DNA of 64,000 bases, taken from NCBI GenBank assembly GCA_001632435.1, contig KV424064.1:1-64000 (forward strand), read 5' to 3'. This stretch comes from Calocera cornea HHB12733 (lineage: Eukaryota; Basidiomycota; Dacrymycetes; Dacrymycetales; Dacrymycetaceae). Position 1 is the first letter of the stretch, and every line of letters starts with the position of its first letter. A program made the translations under genes and the position numbers. Shown here piece after piece: positions 10,797-21,530 of the stretch. The notes under the pieces were generated by a model. It was not told the DNA's origin, did not search any database, and saw nothing but the letters and a program-made list of their open reading frames with translations.

Positions 10797-11177
10797 ATGG
10801 TGAGTACATTGTGTTGTTTGGTTGGCAGGGAGCAGGCGCTGATGCGGTGGACAGGATACATCAGCCAAGGCCCCCGTCAAGCTCGCTCGTGTGATCAAGG
10901 TGCGTCTCGCGCCGCTGCCACGTCCAGGTGGGTAAGTATATGCTAACGGTGTTGAAAAGGTTCTGGGCCGCACCGGCTCCCGAGGAGGTGTCACCCAGGT
11001 GCGCGTCGAGTTCATGGACGACACCTCGCGCAGCATCATCCGGAACGTCAAGGGCCCCGTGAAGGAGGACGATATCCTGGCACTGCTCGAGTCGGAGCGC
11101 GAAGCTCGGTGCGCCCCTCTTTCCCATTCCTCCGCTGTTAGATCATTGACTGATTGGTCTATAGTCGCCTGCGCTGA
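10797..11177 (+). CDS. rps28: 40S ribosomal protein S28 (eS28)
   Basis: Four exons: 10797-10799, 10855-10899, 10960-11108, 11165-11177 (69 residues, the usual length). The spliced protein begins [16 protein letters not shown], continues with [18 protein letters not shown] and [13 protein letters not shown], and ends ESEREARRLR, the near-invariant eS28 sequence. It is a small beta-barrel protein of the small ribosomal subunit, at the mRNA exit channel near the platform. The first coding exon is the ATG alone; the next codon lies after a 55-base intron. Every splice junction restores the conserved protein exactly, so the model is firm. Confidence 0.97.
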
Positions 11178-12083
11178 GCATCGTTCGGCTGGGAGTTTGG
11201 TGGACGCCGTTGTTTCTCTCTCGCATGTGACTGTACGTCTGCCCTACGGGTGGACACGAGATGGTGATGCTGCAATGTCATGATTCTGCATTCACACATG
11301 GTGTTGCCCATCCTCGACCGCCCTGACTGTCCGTGCCCGTGCAGTGCTCTGGGCTCTCAAAGCGTCGGCTCGAGCGTCTCCGGTTGGCCGTCACCCGTGT
11401 GAGCTTCCAGGGCTCGTGTGGTTCCCTCGCACCCGTTCAGTGGTCGAGCACTGTACGCTCCTCCGGCAGACCGGTCCAAGACAGTTCCGATGTCCCAAAT
11501 TCATGAACGCTGCTGCGTGAAGGTGCGCAAGGCTCAGAGATAAGAGTGGCAGGAATGTGCGGCTCGCGGTCGCGCGCCTCCCGGGAACAGCCGCATTGCC
11601 CGCCCGGTTCTTCAACTTGCATCGACTAATTACAGCCCGGGTCTCACGGATAGGAACGGAGAATAATCAGAGAAGGAGAACAGTGGTGGTTATACGCGGC
11701 GCTCGAACATGCGGGCTATCGCAACGCTCACTCCAGATGCTCACCCGATCGAGCATTACCTACGGTGTCATTAAACATCTGTTTTTCCGCCTCCGACGCC
11801 GACGGCCCTGGCAGGGTCCGACGCTGATCGCGCCGACGCCGAGCCGCTCCCTGAGGTCACACGTCCCGCCGATAATACCACTCCCGTAAATATACCCTTC
11901 CAGCGATGGGCCTCACCCAACCGCCCTTCCTGCTGTACACGCTCTGCAGCACTCACTTGTCCGCCTCGCCGCACCCTCCGCAAAGCCCGGCAGCATAACC
12001 TGCCTGCTGCCGCCTCTCCTCCGTGCTCCTACAACAGCCCTCCCACACCCACAGCTCTCACTGTCCCGCCAGCTAACCCAGCC
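11178..12083. other. Intergenic, no gene seen
   Basis: About 900 bases between RPS28 and the aldolase gene. No open frame with protein character and no recognisable RNA gene. The right end is the presumed aldolase promoter. Confidence 0.6.
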
Positions 12084-13151
12084 ATGTCCCAAACGACCAA
12101 GAAGATCAGCGTGACCCTCCAGGAACTCGCAAAGATGATCGACGTCTCCCTGCTGCACCCTACTATGACGGATGCGGAGATCCTCGCGGGCTTGGAGCAG
12201 GCTAAGGAGTGCGTCTACCCACCCACCCTCCCATCCCTTGGAGCCCTCCACGCTCTCGTGAGCATAATCTGACGCTGAGAGGCAGGTACGACACCGCCAC
12301 GGCGTGCGTCAAGCCCTACTCTATCCCCGTGGCGAAGGAGTTCCTCAGGGGGACGACAGTCAAGGTCTGCCCCGTGATCGCCTTCCCTCACGGGAACAGC
12401 ACCACGAAGGTGAAGGTGTTCGAGGCTGTCGAGGCTGTTGCTGCGGTGCGTACCTACCGCTGGCTCGTACAATACCACGGGGCGGAGACGGTGTGCTGAG
12501 ATGCGGTGGTAGGGAGGAGAGGAGATCGACATGGTCATCAACATCGGCAAGGCGCTGGGGGGCGACTGGGCGTATGTGGAGGAGGAGATCAAGGCCGTGA
12601 ACGACGCTGTCGTCTCGCGCGGGGCGATCCTCAAGGTCATATTCGAGGTGCTTCCCCCCCCCCTTCTACCCACTGCCCAGAACACACGCTGACTGCTGGT
12701 GGGGCAGAACGACTACCTGCAGGACGAGCACATCATCAAGCTGTGCGAGATCTGCTCGCGCGTCAAAGTCGCGTTCGTCAAGACCTCGACGGGTTACGGA
12801 TTTGTGAAGGGTGCGGATGGGAAGTACAGCTACAAGGGGGCGACGCTGCCGCACCTCGCTCTTATGCGGAAGCAGTACGTTTTCGCCGTCCATCCTCCAT
12901 TCTCACGGACACGCGCTTGCTAACCGGGTTTATGCTTGTCCTGTAGCACGGACCCGGCAGTGCAGATCAAAGCGGCCGGCGGGGTGCGTACGCTGGACGA
13001 CCTGCTGCGCGTGCGCGCGCTCGGGGTCACCCGGGTCGGCGCGACGGCGACAAAGGTCATGCTGGACGAGGCTGCTCGGCGGGGGTTCGGCACGGAGCCG
13101 AAGGAGGTCGAGATCAGCTTTGAGAGCGCTGAGCTGGGGGGCGGGTATTGA
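12084..13151 (+). CDS. Deoxyribose-phosphate aldolase
   Basis: Five exons: 12084-12208, 12286-12445, 12513-12647, 12708-12874, 12947-13151 (263 residues). The enzyme splits 2-deoxyribose-5-phosphate into acetaldehyde and glyceraldehyde-3-phosphate in deoxynucleoside breakdown. Family signatures: LLHPTMTDAEI at the N-terminus, ACVKPYSIPVAKEFL, EEIDMVINIGKAL with the conserved Asp, FVKTSTGY carrying the Schiff-base lysine, and IKAAGGVRTLDD carrying the second active-site lysine. The exon 3 acceptor was set at 12512 because the resulting GGEEIDMVIN matches the family; two later AGs would delete residues. Such single-domain DeoC proteins are common in fungi and bacteria. Confidence 0.95.
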
Positions 13152-13613
13152 TGTGTCCCGTGTGCATGTAACAAAGTGTCCGTGTGGAGGGAGAGCCTCT
13201 CCATGGGAGATGGTCAATAACAAGTGCTAATCCCAATAATGACCGCTGGCTACAGGAGAATGCAGGAAGAGATGGCGCCTGCAGAACAGTCTCTCAACCG
13301 GGCTGTCATCCTCCCGACCCCGACCGGGGGCAGGCTGCGGCCGTTCGGCCCGCGCTCGGCTCCACGTGGTGTAATAGGGCGTTACCCCACCGGAACGCCG
13401 CGGCGGGGAATGCAGCGCTGCTCATCCTCTGACCTCCCTTCGCTCGATGTCGGAACAGCTGGCGTGATCAGATGACAGTTGGCCTGCAGGAGAAGCCGGG
13501 TCGTTGGGCATCGACTGCTTCTCTGTGCTTAACTCTCCCTCCTCCGATATAAGGATGAAGGTGCTCTGCTGGAAAGCGGCGTGGCGGACTCACGCAGTCT
13601 CTGGCACACAAAC
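13152..13613. promoter_or_regulatory. Intergenic, presumed esterase promoter
   Basis: No gene. A TATA-like GATATAAGG at about 13545 lies some 65 bases before the esterase start codon. Confidence 0.45.
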
Positions 13614-15286
13614 ATGTTCTTCAACGGCATCCTAACCTTTCTGATCGGTGCAACAACGGTGCTTGCCGTCGACCCGCTCGTGGACCTCGGTTATGCGCAG
13701 TATGCCGGCACTGCAAACTCGTCCGACGGCGTCTCCTCCTGGCTCGGCATCCGCTTCGCGGCGCCCCCGCTCGGCGCCCTGCGCTGGCGTGCCCCGCAGG
13801 ACCCGCTCAACACCACCTCGGGCAGCGTGCAGAACGCGACCAAGCACGGGTTGCTGTGCCTCGCCACAGGCGTCGCGGCGAACGACACGACGACGAGCGA
13901 GGACTGCCTGTTCCTGGACGTGTATGCGCCCAGCAACGCCACGAGCAGCTCGAAGCTGCCCGTGTACTTCTGGATCCAAGGCGGGGGCTACAACTCGGAC
14001 GCCAACGCCAACTACCGCGGGGACGGGCTGATTCAGGCCTCGGGGTACAACATGCTCGTCGTGACGTTCAACTACCGCGTCTCGCTCTGGGGCTTCCTCG
14101 CGAGTAACGAGGTGCAAGCCGACGGGGATACGAACATCGGCCTGCTTGACCAGCGCAAGGCGCTGCAGTGGGTGCAGAAGTACATCAGCCTCTTCGGTGG
14201 CGACCCGGACCACGTCGTCCTGGGCGGGGCCAGCGCAGGCGCAGGCTCGATCGCCATGCACCTCACAGCGTTCGGGGGCAGGGACGACGGGCTGTTCCAC
14301 GCGGCCGTCGCCGAGTCCCAGTTCTTCCCCACGCAGCTGACGATCCCGCAAGCGCAGTACCAGTACGACCGGATCAGCAACCTGACCGGGTGCTCGAACA
14401 GTTCGAACAGCTTGAGCTGCTTGAGGGCGCTCAATGCGACGCAGATCCAGGCCGTCAACGTTAATGTGCCGTATCCGATTCTGGGCGCGAATGCCACGGC
14501 GGCGAGGTATACGTATGGACCGGTTATCGACGGTGGTATCGTCCAGGACTATGCTTTCAACTTGTTCACGTGGGGAAGCTTTATCAAGGTTCCTGTCATC
14601 TTTGGGTGAGTAGCCTACACAAAAACGGGCCAGACCGTGCTGATCCTGTCATTAGCGACGACACGAACGAAGGCACGCACTTCGTGCCGACGACAACGGC
14701 CAACGACTCCCAACTGGACTCGTACATCCAAGCCCAATTCCCTGGGCTGACACAGGATGAGCTAAACCAGCTCAACCAGCTCTACCCCATGTCGGACCAG
14801 TTCAACAACACCGGCGCCTACTTCAGTGCCGCCAGCAACGCCTACGGGGAGATGACCCTGATCTGCCCGGGTAACGCGATCATGGACGCATACGCGAGCT
14901 ACAGCAGCGCCGGCCACTGGAACTACCGGTATAACGTGCTCGACCCGGGACAGGCAGCGCTCGGCCTCGGCGTCTCGCACACAGTCGAGATCGGCGCGCT
15001 GTGGGGCACGCAGTGGGTGCCTGGCGCGCCGCTCCCGAGCTACCTCACCACGAACAAGGGCATCACACCCGTGCTCCAGGGGTACTGGACCAGCTTCGTC
15101 CGCGCGTACAACCCCAACACGTTTCGGGCGCCTGGGACGCCCGTGTGGGAGGAGTGGGGGTACGACCAGAGGCAGCGGATCTTGTTCGTCACGAACGCTA
15201 CGGCGATGGAGGCTGTCCCGGCCAACCAGACCCAGAGGTGCCAGTACCTCGACTCGATCGAGGTGACGAAGGTCACGCAGTGGTGA
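13614..15286 (+). CDS. Secreted type-B carboxylesterase/lipase
   Basis: Two exons: 13614-14605 and 14656-15286 (540 residues, normal for the family). The start gives a clear signal peptide (MFFNGILTFLIGATTVLA). Alpha/beta-hydrolase features in order: GIRFAAPPLGALRW, SEDCLFLDVYAPS, the oxyanion loop IQGGGYNSD, the nucleophile elbow GGASAGAGS with the catalytic serine, GDDTNEGTHF with the acidic residue, and SHTVEIGALWG with the likely catalytic histidine. Cysteines are positioned as in fungal type-B lipases. It should hydrolyse carboxylic esters outside the cell; the natural substrate cannot be told from sequence. Several NXS/T sites suggest N-glycosylation. Confidence 0.93.
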
Positions 15287-16030
15287 GCCCAGCTGTCTTG
15301 TATCAAATCGAAGTCGGCCAAATGCTGCCAATGTATCCGTTGTCCATGTTCGCTCGAATGCATTGTTGAGGCTCGTACCTCGCTCCAGCGCGGATGGACA
15401 GGAAGGAGAGCTGCCTTCCAACGAGCTGCCGGCGGTCCCAGATCCCTGAGCAAACCCTTTCATCAATCAGTCCATGTTGTTGGGTCCATGCGGCCGAGAT
15501 GCCGCACTTGGTCTATCGGTTGCATCCCGTGCTGGACTGTCTGGGTATGCTAGTTGATGCCTTGCTGGGATGTGGTAAGGTGGGCCTGCCAAAAGGTGCC
15601 TTCCACCCCCTTGTTGACGCTACGACAGAAGCGCCCGCCACGTGCCCTGGACCGACAGCTGCCGAGCTGGGTTGGCTGGTGCTTGATTCAGCGTCGTGTC
15701 AGAGATCAGTGCTGAGGTTCTGCGATTCTGCGTGTCTGGGATCTGGAGTACCGCCGATCCGGCGCTGAGGGTGGGCGGGGGTGTTGTAATGACAATGCAG
15801 AAGCCGGAAGCCGCAGGTCCACGGGCGAGAGGCGGAACCGGCATGCTTCTCCTGCATGGTCGCCGTCCAGTGAGGTGAACTTGAAAGGAGTGAATGTGGA
15901 TGTATTGATCTCCCATTCGGCTGGGTCAAAAGATACTACAGTAGTAACGATGTGTGTACACTGCAAACGCTCAAAGATGTGGATGGGCTGCGCACTCCAA
16001 ATAGCTCGCGTTGACATGTGCGTCCGACGT
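15287..16030. other. Intergenic, no gene seen
   Basis: Region between two convergent secreted-protein genes. A TACAGTA motif is at 15937. The frame of the minus-strand small secreted protein could be read through to 15706 if its intron were not spliced, but the added sequence has no protein character. Confidence 0.5.
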
Positions 16031-16428
16031 TTCTGCACGTGCGTTGGGTCATTATACCCGAAAAGTATCAGATGGGAGGACGTACAGCAGCCATACTCGG
16101 AAGCGGTAAACTCCGACCAGTCGTCGCCTTCGTACGGTACGGAAGTCAAGGCCGCGTAAAACTCGTAGTTTCCTCCAGGATTGGAGTACTCGACGTTCTG
16201 CCCCGAGCCGCTGTAGTAGGCGATTGCGGCGTAGTTGCCTTGAAAGCAGGTGAAGCGGAAAAGGCCATCGCTGCCCTGGTCGCCGTAGTAGGAACAGACT
16301 TGGGTTCCGCCGTCGGTGAGCGTCGCGCTCAGATACCCGGTCGGATCCTCCACGGCCTGATACTGGACACAGGCATGCGCCATGGCAGCCAGGGCAGCGG
16401 GGAGGAGGAGACGCGATAGCACGACCAT
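16031..16428 (-). CDS. Small secreted cysteine-containing protein
   Basis: Exon 1 is 16086-16428 and exon 2 is only 16031-16032. The protein has 114 residues, including a signal peptide (MVVLSRLLLPAALAAMAHA). The mature part has four cysteines (residues 20, 44, about 60, and 114 as the very last residue) and is rich in Tyr, Gly and Ser. The stop codon is split by a 53-base intron (T|AA) with a good donor (GTACGT) and acceptor (TGCAG). A TATA box (TATATAAGC) lies about 85 bases upstream of the ATG, which supports active transcription. I do not recognise the family; it fits the general picture of basidiomycete small secreted proteins. If the intron is not used, the frame extends much further, but that seems less likely. 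Confidence 0.7.
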
Positions 16429-19400
16429 GACTGTGAACTGGTGCGTCGGTGCGAGTGTGTGCGGGTGCGGCGACGTCGAGGGATGCGTAAGATGACCATT
16501 GCTTGCCACAATACAAGAGCTTATATACACATGCGAGGATAGTAAGATCGACACAGTCCGCGGAGCCAAGGAAATATCGTACTAGCTGTCAGATGAGCGA
16601 GAAGGTCAGAGGCGGCATTTGGGGAGACGGGCACGTCGCTGTATTCTGTTGTCGCCGCCGTGTTCTGTTGTAGCAAGTTGCATGCGCCTTTGAGTGCTGT
16701 AGCACGTTTACGAGCTCACATAACTACAGCATACGTGGCGCCAAGTCCTGATTCGGCAGCTGCGCTTGTGCATGAAAGAATAGAGATGCTGCTGAGACAG
16801 CATGCTCGCGCTTCGTGGAGAATAAGTATCAGAAAGATGCGGTAGTCTCATTCATGTTTGCTGGGAAGCCGGAAGGCGGAACGGGGTTCGCGTGAGGTCG
16901 GTTTCCGGGCTTCGCGCATTTCTCTGAAATTGCCTACCGAGTGTTGGGCTGTGGAAGGAGGTGCGTGCAGAGCACCTTGTTGTGAGGCGTCGAGACGTCT
17001 TGCTTTGCCCGTCGGTGAAGCTGACCCAGTGGCCGTCTGCACGAGTGAGAGCATGTCCTCATTCGAAAGCTCTTTGAAGTGCACTTCATCAGAGGACTGC
17101 AGTGTGTTTGGGAGCATCCTGCCGCGTATGTACATCGTCGCACGCGATGTAGAGAAATGTGCTGGCGGGAAGAACGCTGGTAGCTTATCCCTGCGGACAA
17201 CGAAGTCTTCTCAGGGGAGACCTTCTGATCCCGGCGCAACAGCTTTCCTCATTGAATCAAGCCTGCAGTGCTTCCTTTTTCCGGGGCCACTGCTCCGAGA
17301 TCTGGCGAGCTGCCTTGGCCCGGTGGGGAGAGCCGAGGCAGCGAGGCCCGTGCTTCATGACCTCAAAGCAATATCTTTCTTTATTGCTGCGTTGCGGGCT
17401 TTCCTAAGCCATCCAGGTCGCGCGGAGCGGCTTGCTATGCGATGAAGTGCAATGGTTCTTTTAGGGTGGATGTTGTAGGCAGCGTGGCGGCGTGGGCAGC
17501 GCACACTGAGCACGCGACCATGCCTCGGCGCATGCCACATCCGGCCTTCGGTTGGCGATAGACCTGCATCGTGAGTTCGGCCCATCTCGGTCATCGTCCG
17601 CGCCGGATCGAACACATGAAAGCATATCATCACCCGCTCGGGCTGCATCTCTGCAGCATCGCCCTTGTCCAAGCGAACGCACCCCAAACGTAGCTCTGAC
17701 GTGCGTGGGAATGACAGCGACCCCACCCCGGCCTGTCGGCTCCAACACCCCGCACCCCGGGCCGCACCACTGGCAGGCAGAGCGAACAAAGCCTGTCAAA
17801 GAAGGCTTGCCCGGGCGTGATCCTGAATCCTGATCAGACTGCGACTGCGACAGAAGGGCGTGTGTCGTTGTTTGTTCACCGGAATCCCGCGGGCGCCGCC
17901 CTACAGGCGCCGACGCGACTCCAAACCCAGACCCCAGATTCGCTTCGTGCTTCGCCGTGCCGGTGTTCAGTATTTGGTTTGGTGTGGTGGCCGAGGCGCG
18001 GGTGACGGTCGTGGTGCGGTGTGGTGTGGTGTGGTGTGGCGCATACCAGCCTCCTTTGCGATGAACCCCGTTTGCCCTCAGCTGAAGGGCTTGAGACGCG
18101 CATTGACGTCCGGCGCGAGGCCGCAGCGTGACAGGCTGACAGCTCGGTACTCAGTGTGCAACAGATGTAAATATTACGGGAGCGTTACGATCCCGACCGA
18201 CCCTTGTTCGGACTACAATATAAGTATACCCTTGTCCACCACAGTACAGTTCCCGACCGACGACCCTGCGACACTGCGTACTGTACTGTATTACACCGCG
18301 CCCTTGTCCGGCGCGTGTCCCTTGTCCTGCTTGGGCAGGCGAGCAAGCCCCGCCCCGCCCACGCGTTTACAGAATGAACGTGCCCTGTCGCTCGAAGCTT
18401 GGAACGGGGGGGAGGGGGAGGCGTTACGCTCCGCCGGCCCAGCGGCGCAACCGCCTGCAGAATGGCCCGGAACCTTGGGCTCGAGGAAGGGAGCAACGTA
18501 CGCGTTTCAGCGCGTGCGCGTGCAGTCCTGGGAGGAGGAGCGAGGGCGTACAGTAAGGTGCGTTGCGTGGCGTGCGCCTGCAGGGGATACATTACGTACG
18601 GTACGTACGTGCCTGCGCGAGAGGCTCCCGAGCAGGACGCTCTCTTCCTGGGATGGCCCGAGCACGACGCCTATCAGACGTTGTCAGTACTTCCCCGGGA
18701 CGAACAGTGGCGCATATACTGTATCGCCTCAGCCTCCGCCTCAGCCTCGGCATCCGCATCAGCAGCGTGCAAGCGAACAGTAGGGCGCTTCGCCGTGTTC
18801 TATTGTCGGAAGCCGCGCGTGGCTGTATTGCAGGCATCGCATTGCATGCTGTTGTAATGAGCGTTACGGGATAGGATACGCGCTGGGGAGCGCCAAGCTC
18901 TCGCTTTGGGAAAGCGCACTGCCGAGACAGTATTCTGATGCTAATGTTAAGTTAACGGGATGTCAAATATTAGATTCGGATTTGCCGCGCTTCGCGCTTC
19001 GTCGAGAAGAAGAAGAAGAAGTGCGAGGAGAAGGAGAAGGAGAAGAGTGGATGTTAACTTAATAATGTGCGATAATGTTTGGAGAAGCTGGGAAGGCGGA
19101 TGGCGGATGGCGGAAGGCGGGAAGGGAAGGGAAGAGCGTTCGGTGCTGTGAGTGACGTTGAGTTGCCTGTACTGTACTGTCATAGTGCAGGCGGGGCGTG
19201 ACGTCAGCCCGCTTCGCGTCTTCGCGCGTTTCTGCCGAGTGTGCTGGGCCGGCGTGCAGGCGGTCATCGCGAGGCGTCGAGACCCCCCTGCGCAGGGGCT
19301 GCTGTCTGAGCGCGCGCCTTCGCCGTGGAAAGCGAGTAGCAGTGTGCAGTGGTCTAAGCTCGCGAGCGATACTGGTATCCCCAGTCCTAGTGGCAGGGGG

Positions 19401-20492
19401 CGAGATGCCGAGCGAGCCGCCGCGCGCCGATGCTTCCTTGCGCGTGCCAATGCCCGTTTGGAACATCTCCGGTGATGGGTGATGCCTCCGGGCGCTGCGA
19501 ACGGTGAACGGCCATGCGCGACGCGTTCTTTGTGCCGTGACGCTGCTTCAGCTTCCTTTCCGCGCGGGTTCGGGGCGAAAAAAGGAAGCACGCCGCCTCG
19601 GGGGGAGGGGGGGCATCCGAGTCGGCGCATTGACTTTGTGAGTGGCTAGTGGCTAGTGCGAACCTTCTGACACGCACGCACAGGATGAATGGAATGGGCG
19701 AGTGCGCTGGAGCCTGGGCGACAACGAGCGTGTGCCGACCCGACCCGTCCCCGCTCGGCCGGCCTGGGTGGGGAGGGTGTACAAAAGCCCCGGCCGGCCG
19801 TCGCCCCAGGTTGGCACTCGCACGACCATCCACCCCCGCCTCGCCCGCTCGCCTGCTCGCTCCATCTTCTGCTCAGCACGCCCGCGCCCGCGCCTTCCTC
19901 CGATCCGTACCCCCCCGCGCGACCCACCGCGCGATCCGCCAGCGAAGCACGAAGCACGAAGCCCGGCTGGACCGCGCGGGGCCTCTGCTCGGGCGTGCTT
20001 CGGCCGCGGCTCGCGCCCTTGTGCGTCTGCGTCGCTGATACGGCTCGCCAGCTCGGGGGCCCATCGAAGCCTGCCACGCATTCTGACCAGCACCAGAACC
20101 AGCACCACCAGCAGCAGCAGGAGGCCATCGCCCCACCGCGCCCCGGCTCGCTCCGCCTGCTCTCCCCATCGCTGGCACTGCAAGCACGTGCCGCCCCCCC
20201 GTCCCCGTGTGCTATATTCTGCCTCGCCCATCTGCCGCTCGCCCGCCTTGCAGCCTTTGCGTATCCGACCCCCGGTGCCCACAGACCATCGACCATCGTC
20301 TGATCCTCACTTGCAACCATTCGTTCACTTGCATCGCTCCCTCACTCCGTCCGCTGGCTGCCCCCCCTCTCTCTCTTATCCCCTGCTTGCACTCCTGGCT
20401 TGTGTGACTGAGCGAGTGGCACGCTTGCCCGACTCTTGATAGCGAGCCACCACCACCAACAAGCACCCCCTCCCGCCCGCCTCCCGCCCGCG
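16429..20492. other. Long gene-poor region
   Basis: About 4 kb with no gene I can support. Open frames at 16858-17445 (plus), 16848-17135 (minus) and 17860-18783 (plus) are long enough to note, but their sequences show no domain, their codons look random and opposite frames overlap. It holds TACAGTA-type motifs (18279-18291 twice, 18549, 19170), GAA/GAG simple repeats at about 19005-19055 and a TACGTAC cluster near 18596-18610. The right end should be the promoter and 5' UTR of the next gene. Confidence 0.55.
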
Positions 20493-21530
20493 ATGCCGCC
20501 CCTGCCGATCCTCCCGCGCGTGCCCCCGCTCGACATCACCCTCCTCTCCTCGCCCTCCCCAGACACCTCCGACGCGCTCCTCTCCTCCTCCACCCCGTCC
20601 TCCAGCACCAGCTCAAACGCCTCCGCCGCCCTCCCCCCGCAGCCCCAGTGCCCGGACTCCCCCGCATCAGGCGCGTTCGCGGACGGCTGCGCCCCGCCAA
20701 CACCCGCCTACACCGCCCCCTACTCCCCGGGCCAGCTCGCAGTCATCGGCTTCGTCTCATGCGTAGCCGTCCTCGTCGCCGCAGGCGCATTCGCCTGGTG
20801 GGTCTGGAAATGGCGCCGCAGGGGCCGCGCCCACACCACAACCGTCACCGTCACCGTCACCGGCACCTCCGGCCCGCCCGGCACTGGCACCGGCGCCGGC
20901 ACAGGCACGCCCACCACCGTCCCGCAGACAGTGCGCATCCCCAAGTCCGCCTTTGCGCGCCGGGCGAAGCGCGTCAACCTCCAGCGCCATCTGCAGCAGG
21001 GGCCCGCCTCGGAGCACGAGCTCCAGCCGCCCCGCAACCCCGATGGCACCATCAGGGACCAGTATGATGAGGAGGGCCTCGACACTATGGCTACTTTCGA
21101 GACGGTCGACACGCTCGTGCAGGAGGACAAGGAGAAGGCGGAGGGGGAGAAGGAGAAGGAGAAGGAGAAGGAGAAGGCTGCGGAAGGCGGGGGGGAGGCG
21201 AAGGCCGCTGAGCGCAGGGAGGAGGCCGAGGTCCCGCTCTCCGTGCGTCTCCTCCCTCCGCCTCACCGACACCGGGACGAGCTAACATTGTATCGTTGTG
21301 CGCATATACAGATCCAGCGGCTCGCCCTCGGGCCCCTGCCCGCGCCCACCCTCTCCCCGCCCGCGCCAGCGCCGCCCTCCCCTGCCTACCACCCCCCAGG
21401 CAACGGGAGCGCGACCGCGACCGCGCAGTACCACCGGTACACAGCGCTCCCGCTCGCCTCGGGCTCGCTGCCCAGCACGCCGATGACCGAGGTGCACCCG
21501 CCCCCGCCCCCGCCCCCGCCTAGCCGATGA
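20493..21530 (+). CDS. Single-pass membrane protein, unknown
   Basis: Two exons: 20493-21242 and 21312-21530 (322 residues). The N-terminal 80 residues are Pro/Ser-rich. One transmembrane helix follows (QLAVIGFVSCVAVLVAAGAF, residues about 88-110), then a basic stop-transfer run KWRRRGR, a Thr/Gly-rich linker, KSAFARRAKRVNLQRHL, a highly charged Glu/Lys run (EKEKEKEKEK) and a Pro-rich tail ending PPPPPPPPSR. The 69-base intron keeps frame and has no stop. The layout (extracellular Ser/Pro region, one helix, long charged tail) recalls fungal wall-sensor or receptor-like proteins, but there is no domain to prove it. Confidence 0.65.
   Translation: MPPLPILPRVPPLDITLLSSPSPDTSDALLSSSTPSSSTSSNASAALPPQPQCPDSPASGAFADGCAPPTPAYTAPYSPGQLAVIGFVSCVAVLVAAGAFAWWVWKWRRRGRAHTTTVTVTVTGTSGPPGTGTGAGTGTPTTVPQTVRIPKSAFARRAKRVNLQRHLQQGPASEHELQPPRNPDGTIRDQYDEEGLDTMATFETVDTLVQEDKEKAEGEKEKEKEKEKAAEGGGEAKAAERREEAEVPLSVRLLPPPHRHRDELTLYRCAHIQIQRLALGPLPAPTLSPPAPAPPSPAYHPPGNGSATATAQYHRYTALPLASGSLPSTPMTEVHPPPPPPPPSR

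Noticed and set aside
16858..17445. Plus-strand frame of 195 codons in the gene-poor region
   Set aside because: No domain, overlaps equally long minus frames, no splice or promoter support.
17860..18783. Plus-strand frame of 307 codons
   Set aside because: Composition follows GC bias; no conserved-looking segment and no convincing start.
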